Source of the DNA: Pseudomonas cavernae
Lineage (GTDB): Bacteria; Pseudomonadota; Gammaproteobacteria; Pseudomonadales; Pseudomonadaceae
Reading direction: 5' to 3'
DNA: 64,000 nucleotides
NCBI RefSeq assembly: GCF_003595175.1
Contig: NZ_CP032419.1
Coordinates: forward strand, 1,612,001-1,676,000
A program made the position numbers and the translations under genes. Position 1 is the first letter of the stretch, and each line of letters opens with the position of its first letter. The notes under the pieces are model-generated. The model saw only the letters and a list, made by a program, of their open reading frames with translations, was not told the origin of the DNA and searched no databases. Of this stretch, positions 9,531 to 18,858 are shown one piece after another.

Positions 9531-11624
9531 ATGGCTCGGGTTCGTCAACTCCTGCTCACGCTCGCTACAGGGTCTCTGCTGTACCCCGGCATGGCGTCGG
9601 CTTTAGGGCTGGGCGACATCAGCCTGCATTCGGCACTCAATCAGCCGCTCGATGCACAAATCCAACTGCTCGAACCCGGCGATCTGAGCAGCCATGAGGT
9701 GATCGTCCGCCTGGCGTCGCCAGACACCTACGAGCGCCTCGGCGTCGAGCGCTTCTTGTTCCTCAATGACCTGCGTTTCACCCCGGTTCTGCGCGGCCGT
9801 GGCAGCGTGATTCGCGTGGTGTCGAGCAAACCGGTGCGCGAGCCGTATCTGAATTTCATCGTCGAAGTGGTGCGCCCCAACGGCCATCTGCTGCGCGAAT
9901 ACACCTTGCTGCTCGATCCGCCCGGGTCGGCGGCCTACAACGCGCTTGCCGCGCCGCAGCCACTGCCGGCGCCCGTGGCTCAGGCGCCGCGCCGCGAGCC
10001 GACGCCGCGTCCGGCGCCGGCTGCCGTGCAAGGCAAGCAATATGCGGTGCGGGCCGGCGACAGCCTGTGGAGCATCGCCCGCCGCGTGCGCGCGGCCGAC
10101 AGCCCGCTGTCGTTGCCGGAACTGATACAGGGCATCCATGCGCTCAACCCCAGAGCCTTCGTGGGCGGTGACAGCGATCGCCTGATCGCCGGCAAGACCC
10201 TGCTGCTGCCCGACGCTGCCATGCCGCATGAAAGTGCCGCTGCGGTTGTTACCCCGGCCGAGCAGAATAGTGAACCGGCCGCGGCGAGTGCGCCGCCGCC
10301 CGCGCCTGCGGACACCGCCAGCCTGCAGCAGCTGAGCGAGGCGCAGCGGCGTCTGGAGCAGGAGTTGGCCAACCAGGCCACGGAAAACCTGCAGCTGCAG
10401 CAGGGTATCGCCGAGTTGCACCTGAAACTGGGGAGTCTCGAGCAGCAGCTGAGCAGCAAGGACCAGCAGGTTGCCGAGCTGCAGGCCCAACTAGCGCAAG
10501 CAGATCGGCAGGCACCTGCGGGCAGCCAGGTTGAGGCACCCGCCAGTACTGCGGCAGCCCCGGCCGTTGCCCAGCAACCTGCGGCGCCGGCGTCGAAGGG
10601 CTTCAGCCTGGCCTGGCTGGGCGCGTTGCTGGCGTTGTTGGTCGGTGCGCTGTTGCCCCTGCTGCTGCGCCGCCGCCAGCGTGCCCAACCGCAGCCGGCC
10701 GAGCCCATGCCCCAGGCGCCGGTCACCGCCGAAGAGCCGTTGCTGCTGGAGCAGATCCGGCCTGCGACTCCCACTCTGGCCGTGGCGCCGGTGCGCAATC
10801 CGGCGGCGCCGACCGATGCCATCGAAGGCGCCGATCTGTACATCGCCTACGGCCGCTACGGGGCGGCGCTGAGCCTCTTGCGCAAGGCTGCGCACAAGCA
10901 GCCGCAGCGCACCGAGGTGCAACTGCGCCTGCTGGATGTGCTCGGGCAGATGGGCGATGCGGCCGGTTTCAGCCGCCAGCTCGCGGTGCTGGCTGGCCTG
11001 GGTGTCGGCACGGCGCTGATTGAGCCAATCCAGGCCCGTTATCCGCAGTTGGAGAGCGCCGCACCTGGCGCCGAGTTGGACGATGCTGTGCTGCTGCCCG
11101 ACGAGCCGCCCGCCGCCGCAGCTCAACCCGCGGAAGCGGCGGACGAGTTTCCGCTCAACCTCGATGATCTGACCCTGGATGCCGACTGGGATCTGGTCAG
11201 CCCCTTCGCCAGCGAGCAGACACCGCGCGGAAAGTCCGCGACAGAGCGGTCCGTGTTGCTCGATGCGGACTTCCACTCCAACCTCGATGAGCTGCCCGAG
11301 GTACAGGAACTGACGATGGATGCGGACAGCCTCAGTCCGTTTGGCGAGCCGCTGCTGATCGATGCCGTGCCGAGCGATGAAACGCTGGACGAGGAGTTTC
11401 TCGACGTATTCGCCGACCCCGAGCTGAACCAGGCGCAGGCGCCCAGCGGCGACCTCGAACACCTGGCCGGCGATCAGTCCAACATGGCCAAGCTCGACCT
11501 GGCGCTGGCCTACATCGACCAGGGCGACATGGACAGCGCCTGCGACATCCTCAATGAGGTGATCAGCGATGGCAACCTGCTGCAGAAGCAGGAAGCGCGA
11601 GCTCTGCTGGCGCGCATCGCCTGA
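9531..11624 (+). CDS. FimV/LysM-type peptidoglycan-binding protein
   Basis: A 697-residue envelope protein. Order: signal peptide (cleavage near ASALG, residue 24), FimV N-terminal domain (LGDISLHSALNQPLDAQIQL), Pro/Ala linker, LysM-like domain (YAVRAGDSLWSIARRV, about 168-225), Gln/Glu-rich coiled coil (about 263-325), one membrane segment (about 363-382), and a long acidic cytoplasmic part ending in the FimV C-terminal TPR motif (LDLALAYIDQGDMDSACDIL). It is shorter than true FimV (about 900 residues) and not next to asd/truA, so it is the paralogue that sits beside plpD and hldD in pseudomonads. Polar assembly or signalling roles are inferred from FimV. Confidence 0.85.
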   Translation: MARVRQLLLTLATGSLLYPGMASALGLGDISLHSALNQPLDAQIQLLEPGDLSSHEVIVRLASPDTYERLGVERFLFLNDLRFTPVLRGRGSVIRVVSSKPVREPYLNFIVEVVRPNGHLLREYTLLLDPPGSAAYNALAAPQPLPAPVAQAPRREPTPRPAPAAVQGKQYAVRAGDSLWSIARRVRAADSPLSLPELIQGIHALNPRAFVGGDSDRLIAGKTLLLPDAAMPHESAAAVVTPAEQNSEPAAASAPPPAPADTASLQQLSEAQRRLEQELANQATENLQLQQGIAELHLKLGSLEQQLSSKDQQVAELQAQLAQADRQAPAGSQVEAPASTAAAPAVAQQPAAPASKGFSLAWLGALLALLVGALLPLLLRRRQRAQPQPAEPMPQAPVTAEEPLLLEQIRPATPTLAVAPVRNPAAPTDAIEGADLYIAYGRYGAALSLLRKAAHKQPQRTEVQLRLLDVLGQMGDAAGFSRQLAVLAGLGVGTALIEPIQARYPQLESAAPGAELDDAVLLPDEPPAAAAQPAEAADEFPLNLDDLTLDADWDLVSPFASEQTPRGKSATERSVLLDADFHSNLDELPEVQELTMDADSLSPFGEPLLIDAVPSDETLDEEFLDVFADPELNQAQAPSGDLEHLAGDQSNMAKLDLALAYIDQGDMDSACDILNEVISDGNLLQKQEARALLARIA

Positions 11625-11641
11625 TTGGCTTGCCCCGCCAG

Positions 11642-11675
11642 CAAACGCCGCGCCGGAGACTGTGCGGCGTTTTGC
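11642..11675 (+). terminator. Terminator after the FimV-like gene
   Basis: The stem ACGCCGC / GCGGCGT with a 12-nt loop is followed by TTT, 18 bp after the stop codon. Confidence 0.55.
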
Positions 11676-11687
11676 TGTCTGGGGCCA

Positions 11688-11706
11688 GTAGCCTGGATGC
11701 AACCCG
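11688..11706. repeat. Half copy of a GTAGCC...GGGCTAC hairpin repeat
   Basis: GTAGCCTGGATGCAACCCG matches one arm plus loop of the hairpin at 23481-23505. It marks the truncated 3' edge of the plpD remnant. Confidence 0.5.
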
Positions 11707-12033
11707 GGGAAGCAGGCCACTCCGCCCAGCACCCAGGTGTCCGGCCCGGCGCCGAACGCCTTGTCCAGCTGCAATTGCCATTGCCGGTAGCCGGCATCCG
11801 AGCCGAGTGACTCGTCGTACTTGCGCAGGTCGCGGCAGAGGCCCTCGCCGCTATAGGGGAAGTTGACGTTGTCGAGGGTGCCGAAGGAATACTTCAGTTC
11901 GTAGTCACCCCTGGTTGCGAATGCCTTGCTCTTCCGGGGCCTTCAGCACGCCGATATGGCTGAGCCCGCGGGCGGCGCCGCCGGACAGTGGGATCAGCAG
12001 CAGAGCAGACACGCATAACGCTTCCTTGATCAT
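11700..12033 (-). pseudogene. plpD: Remnant of a PlpD-type patatin phospholipase gene
   Basis: Reading from ATG 12033, about 16 signal-peptide residues run straight into SGGAARGLSHIGVLKAPEEQ, the patatin oxyanion-hole motif, and then a stop near 11905. In another frame, starting at about 11912, the sequence continues as GDYELKYSFGTLDNVNFPYSG and a further ~50 residues resembling the C-terminal outer-membrane barrel of PlpD. The GTSMG nucleophile, the rest of the lipase domain, the POTRA domain and most of the barrel are missing, roughly 600 of 730 residues. It lies where plpD sits in P. aeruginosa, between the LysM gene and hldD, so I read it as a decayed resident gene. Confidence 0.75.
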
Positions 12034-12096
12034 TCCCGGATATGGGCCGTGGGCGGGCGTTATTATAGGTGTCCGCCCCATGCCAGAGCCTTCGCC

Positions 12097-12396
12097 ATGC
12101 CCAGCGCTGCACTCAGTAAACCCGAGATCGTCATCACCTACTGCACCCAGTGCCAATGGCTGCTGCGCGCCGCCTGGCTGGCGCAGGAGCTGCTGTCCAC
12201 CTTCGCCGACGACCTCGGCAAAGTCAGCCTGGAGCCGGGCACCGGCGGGGTGTTTCGTATCAGCTGTGATGGCGTGCAGCTCTGGGAGCGCAAGGCCGAC
12301 GGCGGCTTCCCCGAGGCCAAGATGCTCAAACAGCGGGTGCGAGACCAGATCGACCCCGAGCGCGATCTCGGCCATAGCGACCGACGAGCGGAATAG
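12097..12396 (+). CDS. Rdx family (SelT/SelW/SelH-like) thioredoxin-fold protein
   Basis: A small 99-residue protein starting at ATG 12097. It has the N-terminal beta-strand plus redox motif YCTQC (Cys-Thr-Gln-Cys), with Cys where animal SelW has selenocysteine, and the C-terminal signature TGGVFRISCDG...GGFPEAKMLKQRVRDQI. A role in thiol redox chemistry is inferred from the fold. It lies just upstream of hldD on the same strand, with 86 bp between them. Confidence 0.88.
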   Translation: MPSAALSKPEIVITYCTQCQWLLRAAWLAQELLSTFADDLGKVSLEPGTGGVFRISCDGVQLWERKADGGFPEAKMLKQRVRDQIDPERDLGHSDRRAE

Positions 12397-12482
12397 CGGG
12401 ATTCCCGACCATTGCCCTGGGTCAAGGGATGCGGGCCTGGCTTCGGTAGCCTGAGCTGTATCCCAACCTCCCAGGACTGGCC

Positions 12483-13487
12483 ATGAGTATCATCGTTACC
12501 GGTGCCGCCGGCTTTATCGGCAGCAACCTCGTCAAGGCGCTGAACGAGCGTGGCGAAACCGAGATCATCGCGGTGGACGATCTCACCGAAGGCGACAGGT
12601 TTCGCAACCTGGTCGACTGCGAGATCAGCGACTACCTGGACAAGCGCGACTTCCTTGCCCGCTTCGCCCGCGGCGACTGCGGCGTGGTGCGCGCGGTGTT
12701 CCATCAGGGCGCCTGCTCCAGCACCCTGGAAGGCGACGGCCGCTTCATGATGGACAACAACTACCGCTACAGTTGCGAGCTGCTCGACGCCTGCCAGGCG
12801 CTCAGCGTGCCGTTCCTCTACGCCTCGTCGGCGGCGGTGTATGGCGGCGGCCAGGTGTTCCGCGAAAGCCGCGAGTTCGAGCGGCCGCTGAACGTCTATG
12901 GCTACTCCAAGTTCCTCTTCGACCAGCGCGTGCGCCGCCTGCTGCCGCAGACCCGCAGCCAGATCGTCGGGCTGCGCTACTTCAACGTCTACGGCCCGCG
13001 CGAGACGCACAAGGGGCGCATGGCCTCGGTGGCGTTCCATTGCTTCAAGCAGTTCCGCGAGAACGGCAAGGTCAGGCTGTTCGGCGATTACGACGGCATC
13101 GCCGGCGGCGAGCATCGGCGCGATTTCGTCTCGGTGGAGGATGTCGCCAAGGTCAATCTGCACTTCTTCGAGCGGCCGCACAGTTCAGGGATCTTCAACC
13201 TCGGCTCCGGCGTGGCGCAGCCGTTCAACGACGTGGCGGTGAGCATGGTCAACAGCCTGCGCGCCCAGGACGATCTGCCGCCGATCAGCCGCGAGGCGAT
13301 GGTCGAGCAGGGTGTGCTCGAGTACAGCGAATTCCCCGACGCCCTGCGCGGCAAGTACCAGAGCTTCACCCAGGCCGGCCTCGAACTGCTGCGCGAGGCC
13401 GGCTATCACCAGCCGTTCCTGCGCGTGGAGCAGGGTGTCGAGCGCTATTGCCGCTGGTTGCTGGCGCAGCCGCAAGCCGTGGTTTGA
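12483..13487 (+). CDS. hldD: ADP-L-glycero-D-manno-heptose 6-epimerase
   Basis: Converts ADP-D-glycero-manno-heptose to the L-glycero epimer used in the LPS inner core. The 334 residues match the family length. An extended-SDR Rossmann motif, GAAGFIGSN, stands at the N-terminus. The catalytic set Ser ([11 protein letters not shown]), Tyr-x-x-x-Lys (YGYSK), and the heptose-binding [10 protein letters not shown] motif are present. It is cytoplasmic. A hairpin repeat follows the gene. Confidence 0.95.
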   Translation: MSIIVTGAAGFIGSNLVKALNERGETEIIAVDDLTEGDRFRNLVDCEISDYLDKRDFLARFARGDCGVVRAVFHQGACSSTLEGDGRFMMDNNYRYSCELLDACQALSVPFLYASSAAVYGGGQVFRESREFERPLNVYGYSKFLFDQRVRRLLPQTRSQIVGLRYFNVYGPRETHKGRMASVAFHCFKQFRENGKVRLFGDYDGIAGGEHRRDFVSVEDVAKVNLHFFERPHSSGIFNLGSGVAQPFNDVAVSMVNSLRAQDDLPPISREAMVEQGVLEYSEFPDALRGKYQSFTQAGLELLREAGYHQPFLRVEQGVERYCRWLLAQPQAVV

Positions 13488-13531
13488 GCCCTGGAGGGTG
13501 GAGAGCCGCGAGGAGTGCCTGAACGCCGCTC

Positions 13532-13601
13532 GTAGGATGGGTTGAGCCTGCAATACCCATCACCCGCGCCGATGGGTATCGCTGCGCTCAACCCATTCTA
13601 C
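13532..13601. repeat. Hairpin repeat, family A (GTAGGATGGGTTGAGC...)
   Basis: A long imperfect palindrome beginning GTAGGATGGGTTGAGC, with arms meeting at ATACCCATC / GATGGGTAT. It lies between convergent hldD and the EamA gene, where it may act as a transcription barrier. Further copies occur at 23533, 34475, 40289, 54937 and 55151. Confidence 0.85.
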
Positions 13602-13614
13602 GGGGCTGAACCGC

Positions 13615-14493
13615 TCAGACCACGACTGGCTTGGCTTTGCCGGCGCTGGCCAGGCGCGCAGTCAGGACGCTGGCCATGACGATCAGCACGCCGCCGGCCA
13701 GCATGCGCAGGGTCGGCTGTTCGTGGAACAGCAGCCAGGCGATGCTGATGCCATAGACCGGCTCGAGGGCGAAGATCACCGAGGTGGTGCGGGCCTTGAG
13801 CACCCGCAGGCTGGCGACGAACAGGCCGTGGGCGAGGCCGGTGCAGAACACCCCGAGCAGGCCGATCCACAGCCAGTCGGATGCTTGCACTGTGGGAAGG
13901 GTGCTGGCGGCGAAGGGCAGCAGGCAGACGGCGATGGTCAGGTTCTGCCAGAGCGCCGCCTGCACCGGGTCGAGGCCGCGGGTGCTGACCCGGTTGAGCA
14001 GTGACAGCAGGGCGAACAGCAGGCCGGACAGTATCCCCCAGAGCAGCCCTTGAGTCGCTTCGCTGGCCAATTCGAAGTGCGGCGTCACCAGAACCAGGCC
14101 CAGGCACACCAGGCCGACGCTGAGAAACTCCTGCCAGTGCAGGCGTTCGCGGAACAGCAAGCCTTCCAGCAGCAGCGTGAAGGCTGGGAAGCTGGCGAAG
14201 CCGAGGGTGGCGATGGCAACCCCGGAGATCTTCACCGAGTGAAAGAAGGTCAGCCAGTGCGCGCCCAGCAGCAGGCCGCCGAGGCTCAGCAGCAGGTGCT
14301 GACGCAGGCTCGGCCGCGGACCGCCGCTGCCGCCGATCAGGCGGGCGAATAGGCCGAGGGCGAGCACGGCGAACAGCGCACGACCACAGGTGATCATCAG
14401 CGGGCTGGTCTGCGCCAGTTTGCCGAGCACGCCGGTGAGGCCGAACAGGAAGGCCCCGAGGTGGATGGCCAGCAGGGCGTGGCGCTGTTGCAT
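13615..14493 (-). CDS. EamA-family (DMT superfamily) transporter
   Basis: A 292-residue inner-membrane protein with about ten hydrophobic segments in two EamA repeats (for example ITCGRALFAVLALGLFAR in the first, LWIGLLGVFCTGLAHGLF in the second). Substrates of this superfamily are usually amino acids or other small metabolites and cannot be deduced here. I start at ATG 14493; upstream in-frame starts would run into the preceding tRNA-binding gene. It lies 28 bp downstream of that gene and is probably co-transcribed. Confidence 0.88.
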   Translation of the reverse strand: MQQRHALLAIHLGAFLFGLTGVLGKLAQTSPLMITCGRALFAVLALGLFARLIGGSGGPRPSLRQHLLLSLGGLLLGAHWLTFFHSVKISGVAIATLGFASFPAFTLLLEGLLFRERLHWQEFLSVGLVCLGLVLVTPHFELASEATQGLLWGILSGLLFALLSLLNRVSTRGLDPVQAALWQNLTIAVCLLPFAASTLPTVQASDWLWIGLLGVFCTGLAHGLFVASLRVLKARTTSVIFALEPVYGISIAWLLFHEQPTLRMLAGGVLIVMASVLTARLASAGKAKPVVV

Positions 14494-14521
14494 CAGCTGT
14501 TCTTCCGGGCGCTCGCCAGCT

Positions 14522-14857
14522 TCAAGCCAGGCGTGCGCCATTGGGCAAAGGGTTGTCGAAGCTGGCCAACACCACCCGCTCCTGTTCGTCATAGGCACCG
14601 GTGACCAGCACCTCCGAGCGTACTCCGGCGATGGCTTTCGGCGCGAAATTGCACACGCACAGGACCTGGCGGCCGATCAGCGCGTCGGCCTGATAGAGCG
14701 CGGTGATCTGCGCGCTGGAGGTCTTCAGCCCCAGCGGGCCGAGGTCGACTTCCAGCACATAGGCGGGCTTGCGCGCCTTAGCATTGGGGTAGGCCTTGCG
14801 GATGGTGCCGACGCGCAGTTCGACGCGCTCGAAGTCCTGCCATTCGATGTTCTGCAT
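14522..14857 (-). CDS. CsaA/YgjH-like tRNA-binding domain protein
   Basis: A 111-residue single OB-fold protein. It matches the tRNA-binding domain found in CsaA and at the C-terminus of MetRS: FERVELRVGTI, AYVLEVDLGPLGLKTSSAQI and QVLCVCNFAPKAIAGVRSEVLV. The family binds tRNA nonspecifically and has been described as chaperone-like. It is followed by the EamA transporter on the same strand. Confidence 0.88.
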   Translation of the reverse strand: MQNIEWQDFERVELRVGTIRKAYPNAKARKPAYVLEVDLGPLGLKTSSAQITALYQADALIGRQVLCVCNFAPKAIAGVRSEVLVTGAYDEQERVVLASFDNPLPNGARLA

Positions 14858-14924
14858 AGCGATCCCTGTCGGTGACTGAATGTCCGCAGTCTAGGAACGG
14901 CGTCCGGCTTTGTCTGTCGCCGGG

Positions 14925-15689
14925 CTAGCGCGATTTGTCGCGCGCCTCGCGGCGCAACTCGCGCGGGGTGGCGCCGAGCTGGCGGACGAGGGCGGCGGTG
15001 AAGGCGCTCTGTGAACTGTAGCCGACCCGGCTGGCGATCTCGCCGACCGCCAGTTGGGTGTCGCGCAACAGTTGCGCGCCCAGTTGCAGGCGCCGTTGGC
15101 GCACGTAGTCCATCGGCGTTTGCCCGCTTTCGGCGAGGAAACGGGCATGGAAGCGCGCGCCAGACAGCCCGGCCAGGCGCGCCAGGTCGGCGACCTGCAG
15201 TGGGTGGGCGGCATGCCTGTCGATATGCGCATCCAGTGCGGCCAGCGGCAGGCGGGCGGCGGTCGCGGGCCTGGGCGTGTCGGCGCTGAGGCTGGCGAGC
15301 AGCAGGGCGGCACCCTGACGGGCGATCACCGGATCGTCGATCGGGCCGGCGGCCAGCCAGTCGACCAGCTGATGCTGCGCCGGGCCCAGGTTGTGGGTAT
15401 GCGGCCGTTCGAGCAGACGCAGGCCGTTGTCGGCATGCACGCCTAGGCTGTCGCACAGCCAGTTGGCGGACGGTACGTCGAGCACCAGGCACAGGCTGCC
15501 GCCGGGGCTGCCGCAGGCATGCCGGGTGGCGGCCGGCACCACGGCCAAGCTGTGGCGCAGCACCTGGCTGCCGCGCCCGTCCATTTCGAGCTCCAGGCGG
15601 CCGCTGAGGCCGAACACCAGTTGCGCGTGGGCATGGCTGTGGGCGATCAGCTCATGGCTGTAGTGACGCAGAGAGAGGATCGAATTCAT
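14925..15689 (-). CDS. AraC-family transcriptional regulator
   Basis: 254 residues from ATG 15689, preceded by a GAGGAA ribosome site; a longer start at 15707 is less likely. The N-terminal half is a cupin-like sensor (SHAHAQLVFGLSGRLELEMDGRGSQVL). The C-terminal ~100 residues form the double helix-turn-helix (LQVADLARLAGLSGARFHARF and LAVGEIASRVGYSSQSAFTAAL). It is transcribed convergently towards neither neighbour's promoter, and the downstream tRNA-binding and EamA genes are possible targets by proximity only. Confidence 0.88.
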   Translation of the reverse strand: MNSILSLRHYSHELIAHSHAHAQLVFGLSGRLELEMDGRGSQVLRHSLAVVPAATRHACGSPGGSLCLVLDVPSANWLCDSLGVHADNGLRLLERPHTHNLGPAQHQLVDWLAAGPIDDPVIARQGAALLLASLSADTPRPATAARLPLAALDAHIDRHAAHPLQVADLARLAGLSGARFHARFLAESGQTPMDYVRQRRLQLGAQLLRDTQLAVGEIASRVGYSSQSAFTAALVRQLGATPRELRREARDKSR

Positions 15690-15825
15690 CGCGGTTTCCT
15701 CGACCAAGGCGTGCAGTCTACCCGCTGGGCGGCGTGCGTGGCGCTGTCATCAGGCTGTCGTTTGACGGTCATGCGGCGTTCACCGTGGGCGGGCAAGCTC
15801 GGCGAAAACCCGCTGGAGTCCCTTC

Positions 15826-16629
15826 ATGAGCAGCGCAGAGTTGAGCAAGCCCGGCCGCAAGCAACGCGTGCGCACCCTGTGGATCTCGGATGTGCACCTC
15901 GGCACCCGCGACTGCCAGGCCGAGCACCTGGCGACGTTCCTCAAGCGCTACCAGGCCGACAAGGTTTACCTGGTCGGCGACATCATCGACGGCTGGCGCC
16001 TGCGCAGCGGGGTGTTCTGGCCGCAGGCGCATACCAACGTGATCCGCCGCCTGCTGACCATGAGCAAGCGTGGCACCGAGGTGATCTACGTCACCGGCAA
16101 CCACGACGAGTTCCTGCGCGGCTACTCCAGCCTGGTGCTGGGCAATATCCAGCTGGTCGACGAGGCCGAGCACCGCACCGCCGACGGCCGCCGGCTGCTG
16201 GTGATCCATGGCGACCAGTTCGACGTGATCACCTGCTACCACCGCTGGCTGGCGTTTCTCGGTGACTCGGCCTACGAGCTGACGCTGACCCTCAACCGTT
16301 GGCTCAACCACTGGCGGCGGCGTTACGGCTATGGCTACTGGTCGCTGTCGGCCTACCTCAAGCAGCGGGTCAAACGGGCGGTGAACTTCATCAGCGACTT
16401 CGAGCAGGCAATCGCCCACGAATGCGTCAAGCGCGGCTTCGACGGCGTGGTCTGCGGGCACATCCACCACGCCGAGATGTGCCGGGTCGGCGAGGTCGAG
16501 TACCTCAACTGCGGCGATTGGGTGGAGTCCTGCACGGCGCTGATCGAGCACCTGGATGGCAGCATCCAGCTGTACCGCTTGGCCGAGGATCAGACTCGAC
16601 AGCAGGCGGAACTGGCGGCGCTGGCTTGA
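15826..16629 (+). CDS. Calcineurin-like phosphoesterase, LpxH-related
   Basis: A 267-residue metallophosphoesterase with all metal motifs: DVHLGTRD, VGDIIDGWRL, VTGNHDEF, HGDQFD and GHIHHAEM. Such proteins are annotated as UDP-2,3-diacylglucosamine diphosphatase (lipid A path), but this long form with KRAVNFISDFEQAIAHE is a separate subgroup from canonical LpxH (about 240 residues). The exact substrate is therefore uncertain. It is convergent with the methyltransferase gene. Confidence 0.85.
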   Translation: MSSAELSKPGRKQRVRTLWISDVHLGTRDCQAEHLATFLKRYQADKVYLVGDIIDGWRLRSGVFWPQAHTNVIRRLLTMSKRGTEVIYVTGNHDEFLRGYSSLVLGNIQLVDEAEHRTADGRRLLVIHGDQFDVITCYHRWLAFLGDSAYELTLTLNRWLNHWRRRYGYGYWSLSAYLKQRVKRAVNFISDFEQAIAHECVKRGFDGVVCGHIHHAEMCRVGEVEYLNCGDWVESCTALIEHLDGSIQLYRLAEDQTRQQAELAALA

Positions 16630-16677
16630 GGCCTGTCAGGCCGGCGCTGTTGGCCGGGTGCAGCCGCAGGCCAGTGC

Positions 16678-17466
16678 TCAGCCGTAGCGCACCGCTTCCA
16701 GAAAGGCGATGCGCCGGCCGATGTCGTGGATGACCCGAGCGCTGGCGATGTCGTTGTAGTCGATGCCCAGCAGCAGAGCGAATAGCTGCGCGTCGCGGCG
16801 ATAGTGCGGCCGCCAGTCCAGCAGCCCCTCGAGATAGCCGATGCCGGCGATGCGGGTGCGGAAGTTGCCGAGCAACAGCTTGCCGCCGGGCTTGAGCGCA
16901 TGGAACAGCCGCATGGCCAGTTGCACGCCGGTGCGATCCTCGAGATGGTCGCAGAGGCCCGCGGAGTACACCAGGTCATATCGGCTCAGTTGCAGTTGGC
17001 CGCTCAACAACTGCCCCAGGCTGCCATGGCAGGTCCGCACGCCGCGCGGGCCGTAGGCCGCATCCACGACTCGCAGGCACTCCTTGTCCGGGTCGAACAC
17101 CAGGATTTCGCCGAACTGGCCATGCCGAACCGCCCGCGAGAGCTCCGCCTCGCGGAAGTGGCCGCCACCGATGCACAGAATTCGCGCCTCTGCGCCGCGG
17201 CGCAGGCAGGTGTCGTCGATGGCTCTGGCGATCATCCGCCGCCGGCAGCGCAGGGCGCGCGCGGCAGGCGAGTTGGTGGCGTAGTCGAACAGCTGCTGCC
17301 GGCGCCCATCCGGCGCATCGTCCAGTGCGCCGTTGTCGATGCCGTACAGATAGTCGAGCAGCACGGCATTGCCCAGGCGTTGCGGCGTAGCCTGCAGCTG
17401 TCGTTGAGGGAAGGGCACGACATTGTCTGGCGGGAGCTGAGGGTGGGGGGATGATTTCGGCTGCAT
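16678..17466 (-). CDS. Class I SAM-dependent methyltransferase
   Basis: 262 residues from ATG 17466; a GTG at 17478 is the alternative. SAM motif I reads ILCIGGGHFREAEL (about 105-118), followed by an acidic motif II (ILVFDPDKE) and a motif IV region (YDLVYSAGLCDHL). LKPGGKLLLGNF is the post-motif strand. The first ~60 residues are polar and look disordered. No substrate is evident, and there is no clear operon partner. Confidence 0.78.
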   Translation of the reverse strand: MQPKSSPHPQLPPDNVVPFPQRQLQATPQRLGNAVLLDYLYGIDNGALDDAPDGRRQQLFDYATNSPAARALRCRRRMIARAIDDTCLRRGAEARILCIGGGHFREAELSRAVRHGQFGEILVFDPDKECLRVVDAAYGPRGVRTCHGSLGQLLSGQLQLSRYDLVYSAGLCDHLEDRTGVQLAMRLFHALKPGGKLLLGNFRTRIAGIGYLEGLLDWRPHYRRDAQLFALLLGIDYNDIASARVIHDIGRRIAFLEAVRYG

Positions 17467-17760
17467 GATCTCGTCCACGTCTCTACACCTTTGCTAACTG
17501 CGCGGGGTGGCCCGAAAGGGTGGGTGCTTTACCCGACAAGCTAGTGCTTCGAGATCGGTCTGCCATCATTCAGATGAATGAAAGCCGGCGGATATTTTGC
17601 TTAAGGCGACAGCCGGACGCGTTGACCGCCGCGCTCTGCCGTGCGGCTTGCGTGGCCGCCAGCAAAGGTTGAGGGAGGCTCAAGGACAGCTGCCAGTGGC
17701 GCAGACGCCTGTGAAATGGCGGCTTCAGCTGGGCAGGCTGTAGCGCCGAACGCCGTCGGC

Positions 17761-18858
17761 TCAGCCGTGATTGATGCGCAGGAACAGATTCACCAGTTCC
17801 GTCTGCCGCTCGGTCTCAGTCTTGCGGAACAGCGCGCGCAGCTGGCTGCGCACGGTGTTGATGCTCACCCCCAGCTTGGCGGCGCAGTGCTCCGGGCTGA
17901 GACCCTGGGCCAGCAGTTCGGCCAGGCGGCGTTCGGCCGGGGTGAGCTGGAAGATTTCCGCCAGCAGTTGGCCGCGCGGTTCGTTGTGCAGCAGGGCGAC
18001 CAGCGCCAGCGGTTTCACCTGCACCGGCGCGAACGCCGCATGGGCCGGCACCGGGGTGATCAGCAGTTCGCTGCCGCCGCTGTCCGGCAGTTGCAGCCAG
18101 CCCGCGCGGGCCGGCCCTTGGTGCTCAGTCGCACGGCGGATCAGCAGCTTCAACTGAGGCTCACGCGTTTTCGCCTTCAGCAGGCCATGCTTGACTTGCA
18201 GCGGGCAGCCGAACTGGCCGAGGCGCCGCTCCGCCGCACTGTTGTGGTAGAACACCCGGCCACTCTCGTTGACCAGCCACAGCGGGGTGCGCTGCTGGTC
18301 GAGCAGCAGGTCGCGGTGTTGCCGCTCCAGCACCAGAGCGTTGATTTGACTGGCCATCTGGCCGGCGAGGACCAAATGGGGAGTCAGGCGTTGCAGGAGT
18401 TCGCGCTGTTTGGCGCTGGTCAACCTGGCGTCCCGCTGAGTCAGTAGACTCAGGTAGATGCCCACCTGGCCCCGCTCGTGGAGTTTGAGGCACGACGTGC
18501 TGTGCAGGTTGAAGGGACGGTACAGCTCCTGGTAGTAGGGGTCCCTGCTCATCCGCTCCAGCCCCAGGTCGCGGATGTCGTGGTACCAGTAGCCAACTGG
18601 GCTGTCTGCGGTGAAGTCGCGGCCGGGATCGAGGTTGCAGTAATAGTTGTTGTAGGACTCGATGCTGGCTGGGTCGAGCAGATTGACGCCGGTCAGCTGG
18701 GGGCCCATCTGGTGCTGGTCCCAGAACAATAAGGTGCCCTGCTGATGTCCGGTAGCGGGCATCAGGCGCTCCAGCAGGGGCTGCCAGGCGGATTCGTCCA
18801 GCACACACTGGTAAATGAGCGCGACCAGTTCGTCATACAGCTTTTCTTGGCGACTCAT
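17761..18858 (-). CDS. LuxR-type helix-turn-helix regulator
   Basis: 365 residues from ATG 18858, ahead of which the frame is open but lacks other signals. The C-terminal ~65 residues are a GerE/LuxR domain: LTPAERRLAELLAQGLSPEHCAAKLGVSINTVRSQL. The N-terminal ~290 residues form an undefined sensor, with no autoinducer-binding signature or receiver domain. Orphan regulators of this shape are frequent in pseudomonads. The divergent yciI-like gene is 319 bp away. Confidence 0.83.
   Translation of the reverse strand: MSRQEKLYDELVALIYQCVLDESAWQPLLERLMPATGHQQGTLLFWDQHQMGPQLTGVNLLDPASIESYNNYYCNLDPGRDFTADSPVGYWYHDIRDLGLERMSRDPYYQELYRPFNLHSTSCLKLHERGQVGIYLSLLTQRDARLTSAKQRELLQRLTPHLVLAGQMASQINALVLERQHRDLLLDQQRTPLWLVNESGRVFYHNSAAERRLGQFGCPLQVKHGLLKAKTREPQLKLLIRRATEHQGPARAGWLQLPDSGGSELLITPVPAHAAFAPVQVKPLALVALLHNEPRGQLLAEIFQLTPAERRLAELLAQGLSPEHCAAKLGVSINTVRSQLRALFRKTETERQTELVNLFLRINHG

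Noticed and set aside
12097..12396. Selenoprotein (Sec-UGA) in the SelW-like gene or in selD
   Set aside because: Both active sites read Cys (YCTQC and GCGCK), and neither frame contains an internal TGA.
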